Below are positions 11,277-21,920 of a stretch of 64,000 nt of DNA, one piece after another; positions within the stretch are counted from its first letter, which is position 1, and each line of letters opens with the position of its first letter. Source of the DNA: Azolla caroliniana (lineage: Eukaryota > Polypodiophyta); contig JBHGNT010000003.1 of assembly GCA_043228905.1 (NCBI GenBank), positions 6,200,001 through 6,264,000 on the forward strand. The letters run 5' to 3'. The position numbers and the translations under genes are program-made. Below the pieces are notes generated by a model. It was not told the origin of the DNA and did no database searches. It saw only the letters and a list, made by a program, of their open reading frames with translations.

Positions 11277-12336
11277 ACTAATTCGAGAACGATTACCTTG
11301 TCTACGTAATACAAGGACGATTGTTTCTTTTATAATTGAGCATTTCCTGCAATTCAAACATCCCACATTCACATTGCAAACAAGCAATCATGAAAGTGTT
11401 TATGGTTCACCTTCATGATAATAAAAGTATAAGGTTGAGGTGTTATTATCTCTTCGCATGAGACTATGACATTTATATGATCCATCAACTAGCATGAAAT
11501 AATCAATTCCCATATCCATGATTAGTGCCCATCTACATTAATGTTAGCATATACGATCATGATGTTCCTAATATATATTGAGTAAACCAACTAATGGAGC
11601 AACTTGAGTACGATTACCTTGTCTATCTAATATAAGGATGATTATTTCTTTTATAATTGAGCATTTCTTCCAATTCAAACGTCCCACATTCACATTGCAA
11701 AAACAAAAAATCATAAAGATGTTTATGGTTCACCTTCACCATAACAAAAGTATAAGTTGAGGCGTTATTATCTCCGCGTGTGAGATTATGACGTTTATAT
11801 GATCCATCACCTAACATGAAATAATCTATTCCCGTATCCATGATTAGTGGCCATCTACATCAATGAGGGTGTTTATGATCACGAAGGAAAACAATTAGTG
11901 GAGCCAAGATTGTCACAATAGAAATGAATATTGATGATGATCTATGGTTATGGCTTGCATGGTGTTCCTAATATATATTAAGTAAACCAACTAATGGAGC
12001 AACTTGAGTACAATTACCTTGTCTATCTAACATAAGCATTTCCTCCAATTCAAACGTCCCGCATTCACATTGGAAAAACAAAAAATCATAAAGATGTTTA
12101 TGGTTCACCTTCACCATAACAAAAGTATAAGTTGAGGCGTTATTATCTCCACGTGTGAGATTATGACATTTATATGATCCATCACCTAACATGAAATAAT
12201 CTATTCCCATATCCATGATTAGCGGTCATCTACATCAATGAGGGTGTTTATGATGATGAAGGAAAACAATTAGTGGAGCCAAGATTGTCACAATAGAAAT
12301 GAATATTGATGATGATCTATGGTTATGGCTTGCATA
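11277..12336 (-). repeat. Three diverged tandem copies of a ~320-375-bp unit
   Basis: Copies at roughly 11277-11560, 11575-11960 and 11961-12336. The anchor GAAATAATC(A/T)ATTCCC recurs near 11497, 11818 and 12193. Copies 2 and 3 keep overlapping - strand frames (11623-11841 and 11968-12216) reading GIDYFMLGDGSYK...HNLTRGDNNASTYTF and ending CECGTFELEEML. The last motif resembles the CxC...FExEG.L part of a SWIM zinc finger as found in FAR1/MULE proteins, but no downstream Cys-His pair is present. Copy 3 lacks ~27 bp present in copies 1 and 2. Several differences between copies 2 and 3 change amino acids. Probably a decayed transposon segment. Confidence 0.75.
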
Positions 12337-12943
12337 TTCGAACATAATGGAAGCATGATTATTATTAATAGTTTTAACATCTTGAAAATTCTTTGACATT
12401 TAGGTCTCTTGTGTCTTTGATGTGGTTTTTAGAATGCCTCTCACTGGAGCACAAGATGCTCGATCAAACAAGCATGATGGATGGAACATATGAATTGTCA
12501 ATGTAAACCCAAACATTCAAACATTCATGATACACATGTCACTATCCATATTTTTGTGAATAATACCAACACTAGGCCAACTACAAAAACTTTGAAATCT
12601 TCCCAAACACAGACTTTTCCAACCAAAATGCTCAATTGTCAAATGCAATTATTCATACCATTTCCTCGAGCCAAAGAGAGTGTTCCAATTTGCTGAAGAC
12701 CTTTTGTAACTAGTTGCTCCAAAAAACTACAACCAGGCCATTGGCAACAAACCACTTTGACCTTGATAATTCTATTTTACTAGTTGATACACATGGGAGT
12801 AATTGAGAAACATAGAAACCATTCAGTGAATTCTTGGCTTATTGAGAGCATGAGAGAGTGTATCTTTTTAACATCCACCGTGAGACGAATTGAGATAATG
12901 AAAGAGATAGATAGATGGGTATATTTTATTAATGCCATGAAAG
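12337..12943. other. Intergenic, no gene seen
   Basis: Only short open frames with no recognisable domains; no clear repeat structure. Confidence 0.45.
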
Positions 12944-13167
12944 GTCATATATGGCTTATGAGACCAAAAAGATTACATTTCACATAATACATGTGAGAGT
13001 AAGTAGCGACTCTCGATGTTCGAGAACTTCACCGACAAATGTTGTAGTCAAAAGTGCACACTATGATTGTGAGAGAGATTCCTACAAGGACGGGGTTTGG
13101 TTGAAGATGTGTGGAAAGCATAGTCAAATGTGATCAAAGGCAGAGTAATTGTATCAAAATGTGATAT
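12944..13167 (+). repeat. Dispersed repeat R1, copy 1
   Basis: Member of a ~220-bp family present three times in this window (also near 16361-16516 on + and 39115-39330 on -). Shared words include TATGAGACCAAAAA, ATTACATTTCACAT, AGTAGCGACTCTCGATGTT and GATCAAAGGCAGAG. It has no coding capacity I trust; the similar peptides read from the copies are a by-product of DNA similarity. The family was not recognised. Confidence 0.8.
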
Positions 13168-13655
13168 TTAGATTCCCATCGGGCAAAGGGTGCATAGTCG
13201 ACTACTCTCATCACTTGTGCCCCAATGCCCCATCTCACATCACAATGTGTGTAAGCCAAGTTGCATCGAAGGAATGGTTCGGACGGTTGATAATAATATG
13301 GGGTCTAACATGTAATGTTGTGTGTTATTTCCCCATTCTAGGGATACTGACGTATAAAGACAAAGACAAAGATGAAAAGAGAGTTCAAAGAGCTCAATCT
13401 AATTCAAATACTGAGATCGTTTCCTCTTTTTGAGATATTGGGGTTTGCATCATAAGTGGTATATTGTTATGCTTTTGTATTTTTTGGTAGGCATGGAGTT
13501 AGAGCACATCTATGAAAGTTGAAGGGAGTATTGACGTGGCAAATTTATTTGTTAGACCAAGTTGAAATTATTTCCTTAGTGGAGTGTTGTCTTGCCTATT
13601 GGCAATCAACATATCCCACTACCCATGTACAAATTACACAACTCAATTGTGTACC
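13168..13655. other. Intergenic, no gene seen
   Basis: A 94-codon + strand frame (13149-13433) has no recognisable domain, ends in a Lys/Asp-repeat tail and probably is not a gene. Confidence 0.4.
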
Positions 13656-15790
13656 ATTGTAGTTTATTATTATTATTATTATTATTATTATTTAAATAAA
13701 TTGCACCATAGTTTCCATTGCCAATCCAAAAAGCATATACAAGACATATAATGATACAATGTAGTGGCGGCTAAGATATCCCCCATTGTGTCATAATTGA
13801 AACCAACCTCCACCTATGGAGGAAACAACCATCGCGGGGGTACATATTGCCAATCCATTTTGTCATTTCTCTCCACAAAAACTAATAAATCCTTCCATTT
13901 GCCTTAAAGGATTGTTGTTTCCGAAAAATCATATCTTCATTACCCGTGAAGGAGTCATATTGACCTTTTAAAATTGAGATAAGCATTGACCAAATTTCCT
14001 TCACACAAAGAACAAGATTTTGCTTTATTTGCTGAAACACAAATTTGCATCAATCACTCCAAATATTCCATAGAGCCACCGATGATATCGTAACCCATAC
14101 TTTGGCATCCACATTCAACCGATTTGAGCTTGAGTATGGTATGTCCTTAACTTGCCTTCCCCTAGTTTGAAAGATAAATAGTATCTTTTCCCTTTCATAA
14201 TTATGCTTATACACATTTACGTCCATCCAAAAGACATTTCCCCATGTAATAACATTAGGCCCATATGCAACATCGATGAGGCGCAACATACGTTTCCAAA
14301 CAGAACATGCGACCATACAATTCCATAAGGCATGTTGATTGATTCCAAGTGAAGCCCACACAAAGAGCAAGTTTTGGTTCCCTCTTCCATATGCATCCAT
14401 TCCAAGATTGGAAGTGCATCGTGGACACATAACCATCTAAATGTAATGATTTTGTGAGGAATCTGTAGCGCCCACAACCATTTCCAAAATGCCAATACTG
14501 AATGCATAGGAATATTATTATTTAACCATACCTTAGCTGCAACCAGCATAACTAGATTCCTCCTTCGTTGGAATTACCTACCTAATTTTACAAAGTAGTC
14601 AATGAAAGAAACCTTCTTGCCAGTAACATCTCTCCACCACCATTCCGTTGGATCCCACTCTAACTCCAATAAAGGGCTTCCTATCACAAACCCAAATATC
14701 CCATAAAGGGTTTACTTTTTCAAGATGGAGATCAATAATACATACCTTCCCTATTTTTGCAGCCACCCTAATAGGCTTCCCCTCCACTAATTCGAGAAGG
14801 TCATCCTCCATAGAGACCCGTTGCAAATTTCCCTCCGAAACTATTATATATGCTAAAAAGGATTCATTAGATGTATAAACTCTTGCTCCAATCAAGACAT
14901 TAAAAGAAGAGAATGCCCTATACCATACATGGTTTGAATTAAAAGAAGAAGGCAAAATCCTATTACAACCGTTACTTATCTCATGGAACATTAACGTACC
15001 ACCTCTTATTGATTTCAAAACTTGTTCCTTAACATCCATAGAGGATTGATTAAAGTTTAACCAAGTACCAACATTGACTGCAGATGCCTCATCAACTGCC
15101 ACCCAATTTAATATTGTCCTTCTTCCTAATATATTACCATAATCATTCTTAATCAAGGGGTTCCAGCAAATTGGTTGCCTTTTTCACTCGTCTTCCCATA
15201 TAGGATGTTTATGCACAAGATTTGGCAACAAACATTTCCAAGCTCTTAACAAAGAGTTAACAATTTTATCCGAAGTGAAAATAGAAGTCAAAGGCATATC
15301 CTCGTGCACAAACCACCACCTTACATTTCGCTTCCAATGTCCACCTCTACATGGAACCAATTCCTTCATACGTTCATGAAGTAACAACTTCCCTAGCTCA
15401 TTCCATGGCAACATACTTCTCACAACAAATTTCCCAAGTGATGCTCTACATTGAAACATTGGGTCTATCAAGCCTAATCCGCCCTCGTGAGGAGGAGATA
15501 TTATTACCTTCCACGCAACTTTAGATCTTGCATTTGCATCAGATGCACCCCATAAGAATTTGCGGACAAGCCTCTGTACGTGAGAGAGAACATATATTGA
15601 AAACAACCAAGATGAGAGGATATACCACATCGAAGATAGAAGCACTTGATTAGCAATTACAATTCTTCCAGCCAATGATAAATGTCTCGAAGACCAAAAC
15701 ACCAATTTCCTCTTCAATGACATCAACAAAACATTGTAGTATTTTTCACACATAATTCTTAGTATAATCATGTGTTTTCACTAGAGAGGA
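13656..15790 (-). mobile_element. 5'-truncated L1-like LINE (copy C) with a (TAA)n tail
   Basis: Minus-strand LINE fragment, the best preserved in the window. From 15771 down: thumb region LSLAGRIVIANQVLLSSMWY and KFLWGASDANARSKVAWK with GGLGLIDP (15184-15771); trailing region (14599-15156) in the same frame, separated by a single TGA at 15184-15186; then KIITFRWLCVHDALP and CSLCG (14217-14549), shifting frame into HALWNCMVACSVWKR (14050-14436), together a zf-RVT-type zinc-binding domain. One stop and about two frameshifts make it inactive but fairly young. On its own strand the element ends in about ten TAA units (13663-13693 on +). Confidence 0.88.
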
Positions 15791-16360
15791 AACGAGGTGC
15801 ATGTATGCATTAGGTTGCAATATGCAAATGAACATATAGTAGAGGAGTTCTTAAGGTACATAATGGACAAAGTCATCGTGGCCTTTGTCCCAAACAAGAA
15901 ATACGTACTTATTGTTATTTGTCATTTACATCAATATATGTAACCAATATACGATTATTCAAAGATGTTTTGCACAATGTTACGAATAAATCCAAATATA
16001 GTATTTACAACATTCTTGCACTATTGACATATTCCATAAAAGAGAATTCAAGTTTTTGAGAATTTTGAATCAAAGTTTCTATATGGATTGGAATGAATGT
16101 CCCATTTGTTCCAATAATGGCGAGGTATATATGTGCATTACAACGTAGAAGAAGGAACTTATGATTGTCTTCTGATAAAGAGGTATTATTGTAGCAAAGG
16201 CAATAATTAAATATAAGGATAAATTAAAACATCAAAGAACAGGAAATAGAGATATCATGCACAATTTTTTTTACCAGTTTAAAACCATGTTATCGTTTTC
16301 TTCTAATATCCATTTCACTAAAAAAAAATCATACAACAAGTAACTAATGATAGATATATA
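15791..16360. other. Intergenic, no gene seen
   Basis: AT-rich sequence without recognisable domains or repeats. Confidence 0.45.
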
Positions 16361-16516
16361 GATTATATTATCGTCTTCGAAGGTCAAATATGATCTATGA
16401 GACCAAAAATATTACATTTCACATGATACATGTGAAAGTGAGTAGCGACTCTCGATGTTTAAGAACTTTACCAATGAATGTTGCGATCGAGAGTGCACAT
16501 TGTGGTTGTGTGTGTG
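16361..16516 (+). repeat. Dispersed repeat R1, copy 2 (3' part missing)
   Basis: Second member of the R1 family, close to copy 3 and sharing its upstream edge GATTATATTAT. It runs through TATGAGACCAAAAATATTAC and AGTAGCGACTCTCGATGTTT and stops at CACATTGTGGTTGTG (16497-16511), where a GT/GA tract and the SINE follow. The remaining ~80 bp of the family consensus are absent, suggesting the SINE or its flanking microsatellite replaced or split it. Confidence 0.75.
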
Positions 16517-16530
16517 TGAGAGAGAGAGAG

Positions 16531-16728
16531 ATGAATGTAGCTCAGTTGGTAAGGTTGCCCAATGGAGACCAGGTGGTCATGTGTTCAACCCCTACATTCC
16601 ACGGTGGCATCTAGTGAAATAGAGATCTATATGAAGTATATAATAGAGAGGTGAGGAAATTGGGTTTCTAACCCAAGATCCAGTGCTTGTAGTGTTTTCA
16701 ACTTACCACTAGGGTAAGCTAATTACAA

Positions 16729-16764
<36 letters not shown>
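16531..16764 (+). mobile_element. tRNA-derived SINE with (GA)n tail
   Basis: Contains a near-consensus RNA polymerase III box A, TAGCTCAGTTGG (16538-16549), and a box B-like GTTCAACCC (16583-16591). Start-to-start spacing is 45 bp, normal for a tRNA promoter. GAATGTAG (16533-16540) is exactly complementary to CTACATTC (16592-16599), closing the tRNA-like head. The anticodon and T arms do not fold as in a working tRNA, so this is not a tRNA gene. A ~130-bp non-tRNA body follows, ending CTAATTACAATAAAA and then a (GA)n tract (16733-16764). Head, unrelated body and simple tail are SINE architecture. TSDs cannot be resolved because both flanks are GA-rich. Confidence 0.75.
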
Positions 16765-16769
<5 letters not shown>

Positions 16770-18900
16770 AATATATATTAACATCTTCTAAGACCAAATT
16801 TGGCCCATGGGACAATTGGTTACAACAAAATGGGATGTGTACCCAATCATTGAAAAAAAAAAATTTTAAAAATAGAGGCATACCTTTCTTAAGTCAAATG
16901 AGTTCACATGAACGATTGGAAGGTTGGGAAAGGAAGCAAAGTTTCCATTACAACAATCCCAAAACCAACATAATCGCAAAGAAGGAAGCAATATTTCTAA
17001 TTGGATTACACATAGTGGCAATCTCTATCCAAAATAAAGTTTCATATTATACAAGCATTGATTGAATTATGACGAGAATGTTTAAGATGAATTGTTGTTG
17101 GTCTACCACAAATACAAGAAGGAGAGCAATTGTTCAACATGGAGATGACTCGAGGATTTATACAAAAATATTCATTAATGTAAGGCTCTCCCTTTCACCA
17201 GATTCTAAAAGTGGCATAGTTTGTCAAATGTTTCATGCCATAGGTGACCCACAAAAAGGAGAATCCTAGAACAAGTTGATATGTTGCGAACCAACTTCTC
17301 TATCTTGGTCACTATTAATCTGAATGACATATATAGATAAATGTAAGCTGAAAATCACAAATTAGGGTAGAAAAATGCGGGGAACTATGCCACATTGATG
17401 AGATATAGAGCAAGATGCTAGATAAGATGCCAATTTCTTGGTTAGTTTGTCACAATGAGAGGAAGTCCATATGGATGGGGTCCAAGGATACATGAAATTC
17501 ACCTTGTTGTACTATAAGTAAGATTTTTAAAATGTTGTGCCATTTTAGTGTCGAAGGCATGGAGTAGGCAAGATGGGAAAGGACAATTTACAATTTGTCT
17601 CGAAATAATGCAATACTAAAATGGCTAGCACACTACAAACATGAAAGCACGGCACATGATGCCCACATATAACACAATTCTTGTTTACTACTAGACCGAG
17701 TTCCCTTTTCATGCATGGAATCACGAGAACTCATCTGAAAAAAAAACAAATCGAAAAATATTCATGGGAATTTGGCAGAATTTTAATTTAGGATTTTGAT
17801 TCGCTTTTATAGATATCTTGAGCTGGCAAGTTCAGAAACTTGACCAACGTTTCAATGAATGAGGGTACCTTTTTCGTGAATGGACACTGTTTGCAAGATT
17901 TTTGAGGTAATAAACATATGCAAGAGCTCCACCCAAGGATATATTGTAATATATATAGCTTTCAAACTTTTACATGGATGTAAGGTAGATATTGGAAGAG
18001 TGAAAATTAGTATATAACATATATATATATATATATATATATATACGAATGTGTGTGTTGTTATAAGGATGGGATTGGTGTGTAAGCGTTCAAATTCACG
18101 TGTTTGTTACACAAATGGAGGAAAGAATAATCTGTTGTAATGCAAGTGTAAACGGTAAAGTTAGAAAGGAAAGTATAAGGTAAGGCTGCTAAAGTCATAT
18201 AAGCTTAAAATTACTTGATCCCATGCTAAATAAGCGAAAGTATGAAGTGGGATGCCATGTAAATATGATCATAGTTTACCCACAAAATCGAGGAAGAAAG
18301 GCAAATACGAAGGACATATTCAAAAAGTTACCTTAATGCAAGGTATGATTGAAGCTGCAAGTTTTGAGAGAAGGAGGGGACTTTACGAACAATGCCTCTC
18401 GTAGTTTCATGCCATTCTCAAAGATAACTCCATTATTCCTCAAATTTATCCCTGAAAGACTCTTACATTGAAGTCGAAGCTTTGTTAAGCTTCCACCATT
18501 TTGTGAGTCTTGCCCCCCCCCCCCCCCCCCCCTCGCTCCATTCCATATGGCATTACCTAAAATTTTTGCATCTCAAAAGTCCGCCCCTGCTCTTTTTTTG
18601 TCTACAATAAGAGAGATTGGAACGATATATATAAATACACACACACACACATATGTATATATATTATATACATGAAATAATGAATGTTCGAGAAGAACAC
18701 GGAAGTGTAGGTATGTGGAGGAAGGCAAAGGGGCAAGTATGGGAATTGTATGAGACATTTAGTTTATAATCTGGCCGAAGCCTTAGGACAGGAAGATAGC
18801 TTGAACGTGGTGTAGTGTGAAGTGGCCGAACGAAGAAATAGACCCTTGAGGTAATCCAAGTCCTTTTGAGAGCAAAACAAGCACATGAGTGGGCGGTGGT
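16765..18900. other. Intergenic, no gene seen; (AT)n and poly(C) tracts
   Basis: Short frames only (for example 16835-17065 and 17069-17269), none with recognisable domains. Simple sequences: (AT)n at 18019-18045, an uninterrupted run of 20 C at 18513-18532, and (CA)n near 18635-18650. Confidence 0.5.
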
Positions 18901-19175
18901 GATGCCACGTAGGCGGGCACGTGATGTGACATGATGCCACATAAGCGGGCACATGATAGGTCGGGATGCCATGTAAGCAGGCACGTGATGGGCAAGGATG
19001 CCACGTAAGCGGTCACTTGATGGGTGGGGATGCCATGTAAGCGGACGAGAGCGTGGAGAAAATGAACCCGGGGATGGGGGATGCCACGTAATCAGGACGT
19101 CCCCGCCACGTAAGCAGGCGCGTGAGTGGGCGGGACGCCACGTAAGCAGGTGAGACCGGAGCGGGGTGCCACGTC
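18901..19175 (+). promoter_or_regulatory. ACGT-core minisatellite upstream of MOR1 (nine ~32-bp units)
   Basis: Nine imperfect units with consensus GATGCCACGTAAGCGGGCAC, starting near 18901, 18932, 18965, 18997, 19029, 19080, 19104, 19134 and 19166. The array contains six CCACGT words (18905, 19001, 19084, 19106, 19138, 19169), two perfect CACGTG G-boxes (18918-18923 and 18982-18987) and one GACGTC (19097-19102). ACGT cores are the binding sites of plant bZIP and many bHLH factors. It lies 0.83-1.1 kb upstream of the MOR1 start codon, so a regulatory role is plausible but inferred; it may be only a GC-rich minisatellite. Confidence 0.6.
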
Positions 19176-19185
19176 GGCGGCTAGG

Positions 19186-19570
19186 GTAGAAAAAAGAAAA
19201 AGGAAAACAAAAATAAAATGCACGCAGAGAAGTGAAATAAAAGAGTCAAAGAAAAAAAGAAAACGAAGAGAAAGGGAGGGGAAAATGAAAAAAACATAAA
19301 CATATATAAATAAGAATTAGAAAATAATAAATTTAAAATGACAAGGAAAATAAAAAATAAAAAAAAATAAATAAAAAAATAAAAAAATAAAAAAAAAGAA
19401 AGAAAATGAAAAAAGGAAAAAGGAAAAATAAGAAATGAAAACATGAAAATGAAAATGGGAATAAAATTAAGAAACAAAAAATGAAATAGAAAAAGAAAGA
19501 ATGAGAAAATTTGAAAATTTGGAAAATGGAAATAAAGTAAAAATGGGAGAATGAAAAATGGAAATGAGAG
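19186..19570 (+). repeat. Long purine-rich (A/G) tract
   Basis: About 380 bp in which the + strand is almost entirely A and G (AAAAAGAAAAAGGAAAAC-type words). Non-B DNA (triplex-forming) potential is high. The apparent - strand frame here (19181-19477, nearly all Phe/Leu/Ser/Ile) is a composition artefact, not a gene. Confidence 0.8.
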
Positions 19571-20003
19571 AAGATTTATTCCTTTTTAAAATTTTCTTTT
19601 TTTCATAAATTGATTAATTTATTTTTCAATAAATCCAGTAATTAATTAATTTCTCTTTCTCCTTCTCCTCCTCCTCCTTCTTCTTCTTCTTCTTCTGCTG
19701 CTGCTGCTCTTCGTTGCTGTTGTTGCAGCCCTTCTTCTGTCTCCCTCTCTCAGAAATCCATAGCTTTTCCTTCATTCTTCACTCTTCTTTCTTCTTCCCA
19801 TTCCACTTCTTTCCTCCGATCTCCATTCTTCTTCCAGATCTCTCTCCTTCCCCGCTGCTTCTTAGCTCCGCCATCGCTCCCTTCCATTCCTTCTCTTCCG
19901 TCTTCTTGGAATAATTATACTTCCTCACCGATCTGTGTAACACAGGCGCACTCACACTCACGCTCGCACCCTCCCATTCTCTTCCATAAATCCTTCTCCC
20001 GCC
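19571..20003 (+). promoter_or_regulatory. Probable MOR1 core promoter and 5' UTR
   Basis: AT-rich stretch (19575-19650, including TAATTTATTTTTCAATAAAT) followed by a C/T-rich leader of about 330 bp (19648-19920) with CTT, CTC and CTG runs, reaching the start codon at 20004. No canonical TATAWA box was identified, so the start of transcription is unknown; the pyrimidine-rich leader is the likely 5' UTR. Confidence 0.5.
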
Positions 20004-21852
20004 ATGGCCGAAGACGAGAAGCTTCTCAAAGAAGCCAAGAAACTCCCATGGGAAGACAGACTCGCTCACAAGAACTGGAAAGTCCGCAACGATGCAAACA
20101 TCGACCTTGCTGCTGTTTGCGATGGAATCATGGATCCAAAGGATCCTCGCCTCAGAGATTTTGGTAACCCTTTTGTCTGACTTAACCTTTCCATTAATCT
20201 TCCCCGAACTTCTCCTTCAACTTTGTCTTCGTCTGTAGACTCATTCCCCGTTGTGTTCACTATTCTTCCCCTTGACAGGTCCCTTGTTCAAGAAAGCGGT
20301 TTCGGATTCAAACGCACCTGTGCAAGAGAAAGCACTGGATGCACTGATTGCCTTCTTGCGGGCTGCAGATGCTGATGCTTCCAGGTATCTATGAAAAACT
20401 TGCGATCCGACGGGATGTTTCTAAACAATGTCGTGTATTGCTTCCTGATATGATACGTGGAAGAAGCTCTTTTGTGAATAAAAAAACTGTTTATGAAAAA
20501 ATCTACTTGTTTAAAACATTTCCCTATGTTGCGAACTAAGTGAAAGCATTAGGAAAAGTTCTGTTTGAAGCATGAAAGCAGTTATCTTGTGAATGGCAAA
20601 CCCATTATGAAACAAGCCTTTTGTACAGCGTGCTGGATAGACTGTACGCGATGCAATCCGAATTGTTTAACAATTTTGTATCAGGCATTCTAATCTGAAG
20701 CCTGGAAGAAGCTCCAGTAGTGTGAATTTAATCTTTTTATATGGGGTTTGATACAGTATCTCTGGAACAATCTACTTATTTAAAATAATTTCCTATTTTG
20801 TTTCGCGATGGGAGGCATGTAAGAAGCTATGTATGTGATCAGAGTATAGAGAAAGGGAACTATCTACCTACGACTGATATGCTTTCTCTGAAACAATCTG
20901 GCCATAAAGCAATGGACGATTTTGCTTCCCAAGTTGAGTATTGAGAAAATGAAATAAACTACTTTTGCTTACTGAGTAGAATCGTGGTTAAGCAGTTTGT
21001 GTGAATGAGCAGTGAAACATGGGTTGAGTGTTGACAAGGAATATGAGTGCGAAAGTCTACTTGCCTGACTGAGAGGGGATATGGAGGATTGCTCTGGTTT
21101 ATGAGAATAATAAAGTCATGTGAATGAATGAGGGTAAAAATAGACCTTCTACCCAGGGTTGACAGGGAAGGTGATGAGAATGCTCTATCTGATTGGTTGA
21201 ATGAGTTACAATTACGAGACATGGAGCTTCTACGGATGACCGTATACAAAATATGGAGAATTGGTAACTGTGTGAATGATTGTCAAGAAATAGAACTTCC
21301 AACAAGGATCAATGGGGAATACTACAAGAGGGATAAACCAATTATGTGGATGAACATTACGGAATGGAACTTCTACCTATGATTGGCAGGGATTATTAGA
21401 ATCATAAAAGTTAACGTTCCACATGCTACGGAACATGTTTTAAGTGATTGAAACTTTGATGTGAAAACTGTCCTTTCACGCTTCAACATTTGTCTCAACT
21501 TAAAATTAACGTATTTGCCTGTGATGATGAATGATTTGGATCCGTGCATGTTTCCAATGATTTTCTTCATGAAAAGTCATACTTGTGAGGATGTAATTGG
21601 GTCAGGGTTTACCCTGTGATTAATCAGTCGATCTATTTTTATTATATAGCACAGACATTACATGCATTGGATGAAGCCACCTGGAAATTTTGAATTGTTG
21701 AATGTCGATTATAGAACATCCTTGGTGACATCTGTCTTGTACCTGGGTCAGGGAAATTCTTTTCTACACCAGTTTCAACTTACATTTGACATATTGGAAT
21801 AGGCATTCCAAGAATTTTTCCATCCCATTCTTATGAAACATATGGTATATAA

Positions 21853-21920
<68 letters not shown>

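Noticed and set aside
13149-13433. A 94-codon + strand frame between repeat R1 and LINE copy C
   Set aside because: No recognised domain, no conserved context and a Lys-Asp repeat tail; insufficient evidence for a gene.
16533-16600. A functional tRNA gene
   Set aside because: Box A and box B are good and an 8-bp stem closes the head, but the T-stem and anticodon arm do not pair in the standard register.
19181-19477. 98-codon - strand frame rich in Phe, Leu and Ser, resembling a membrane protein
   Set aside because: It is the complement of an almost pure A/G tract; hydrophobicity follows from base composition.
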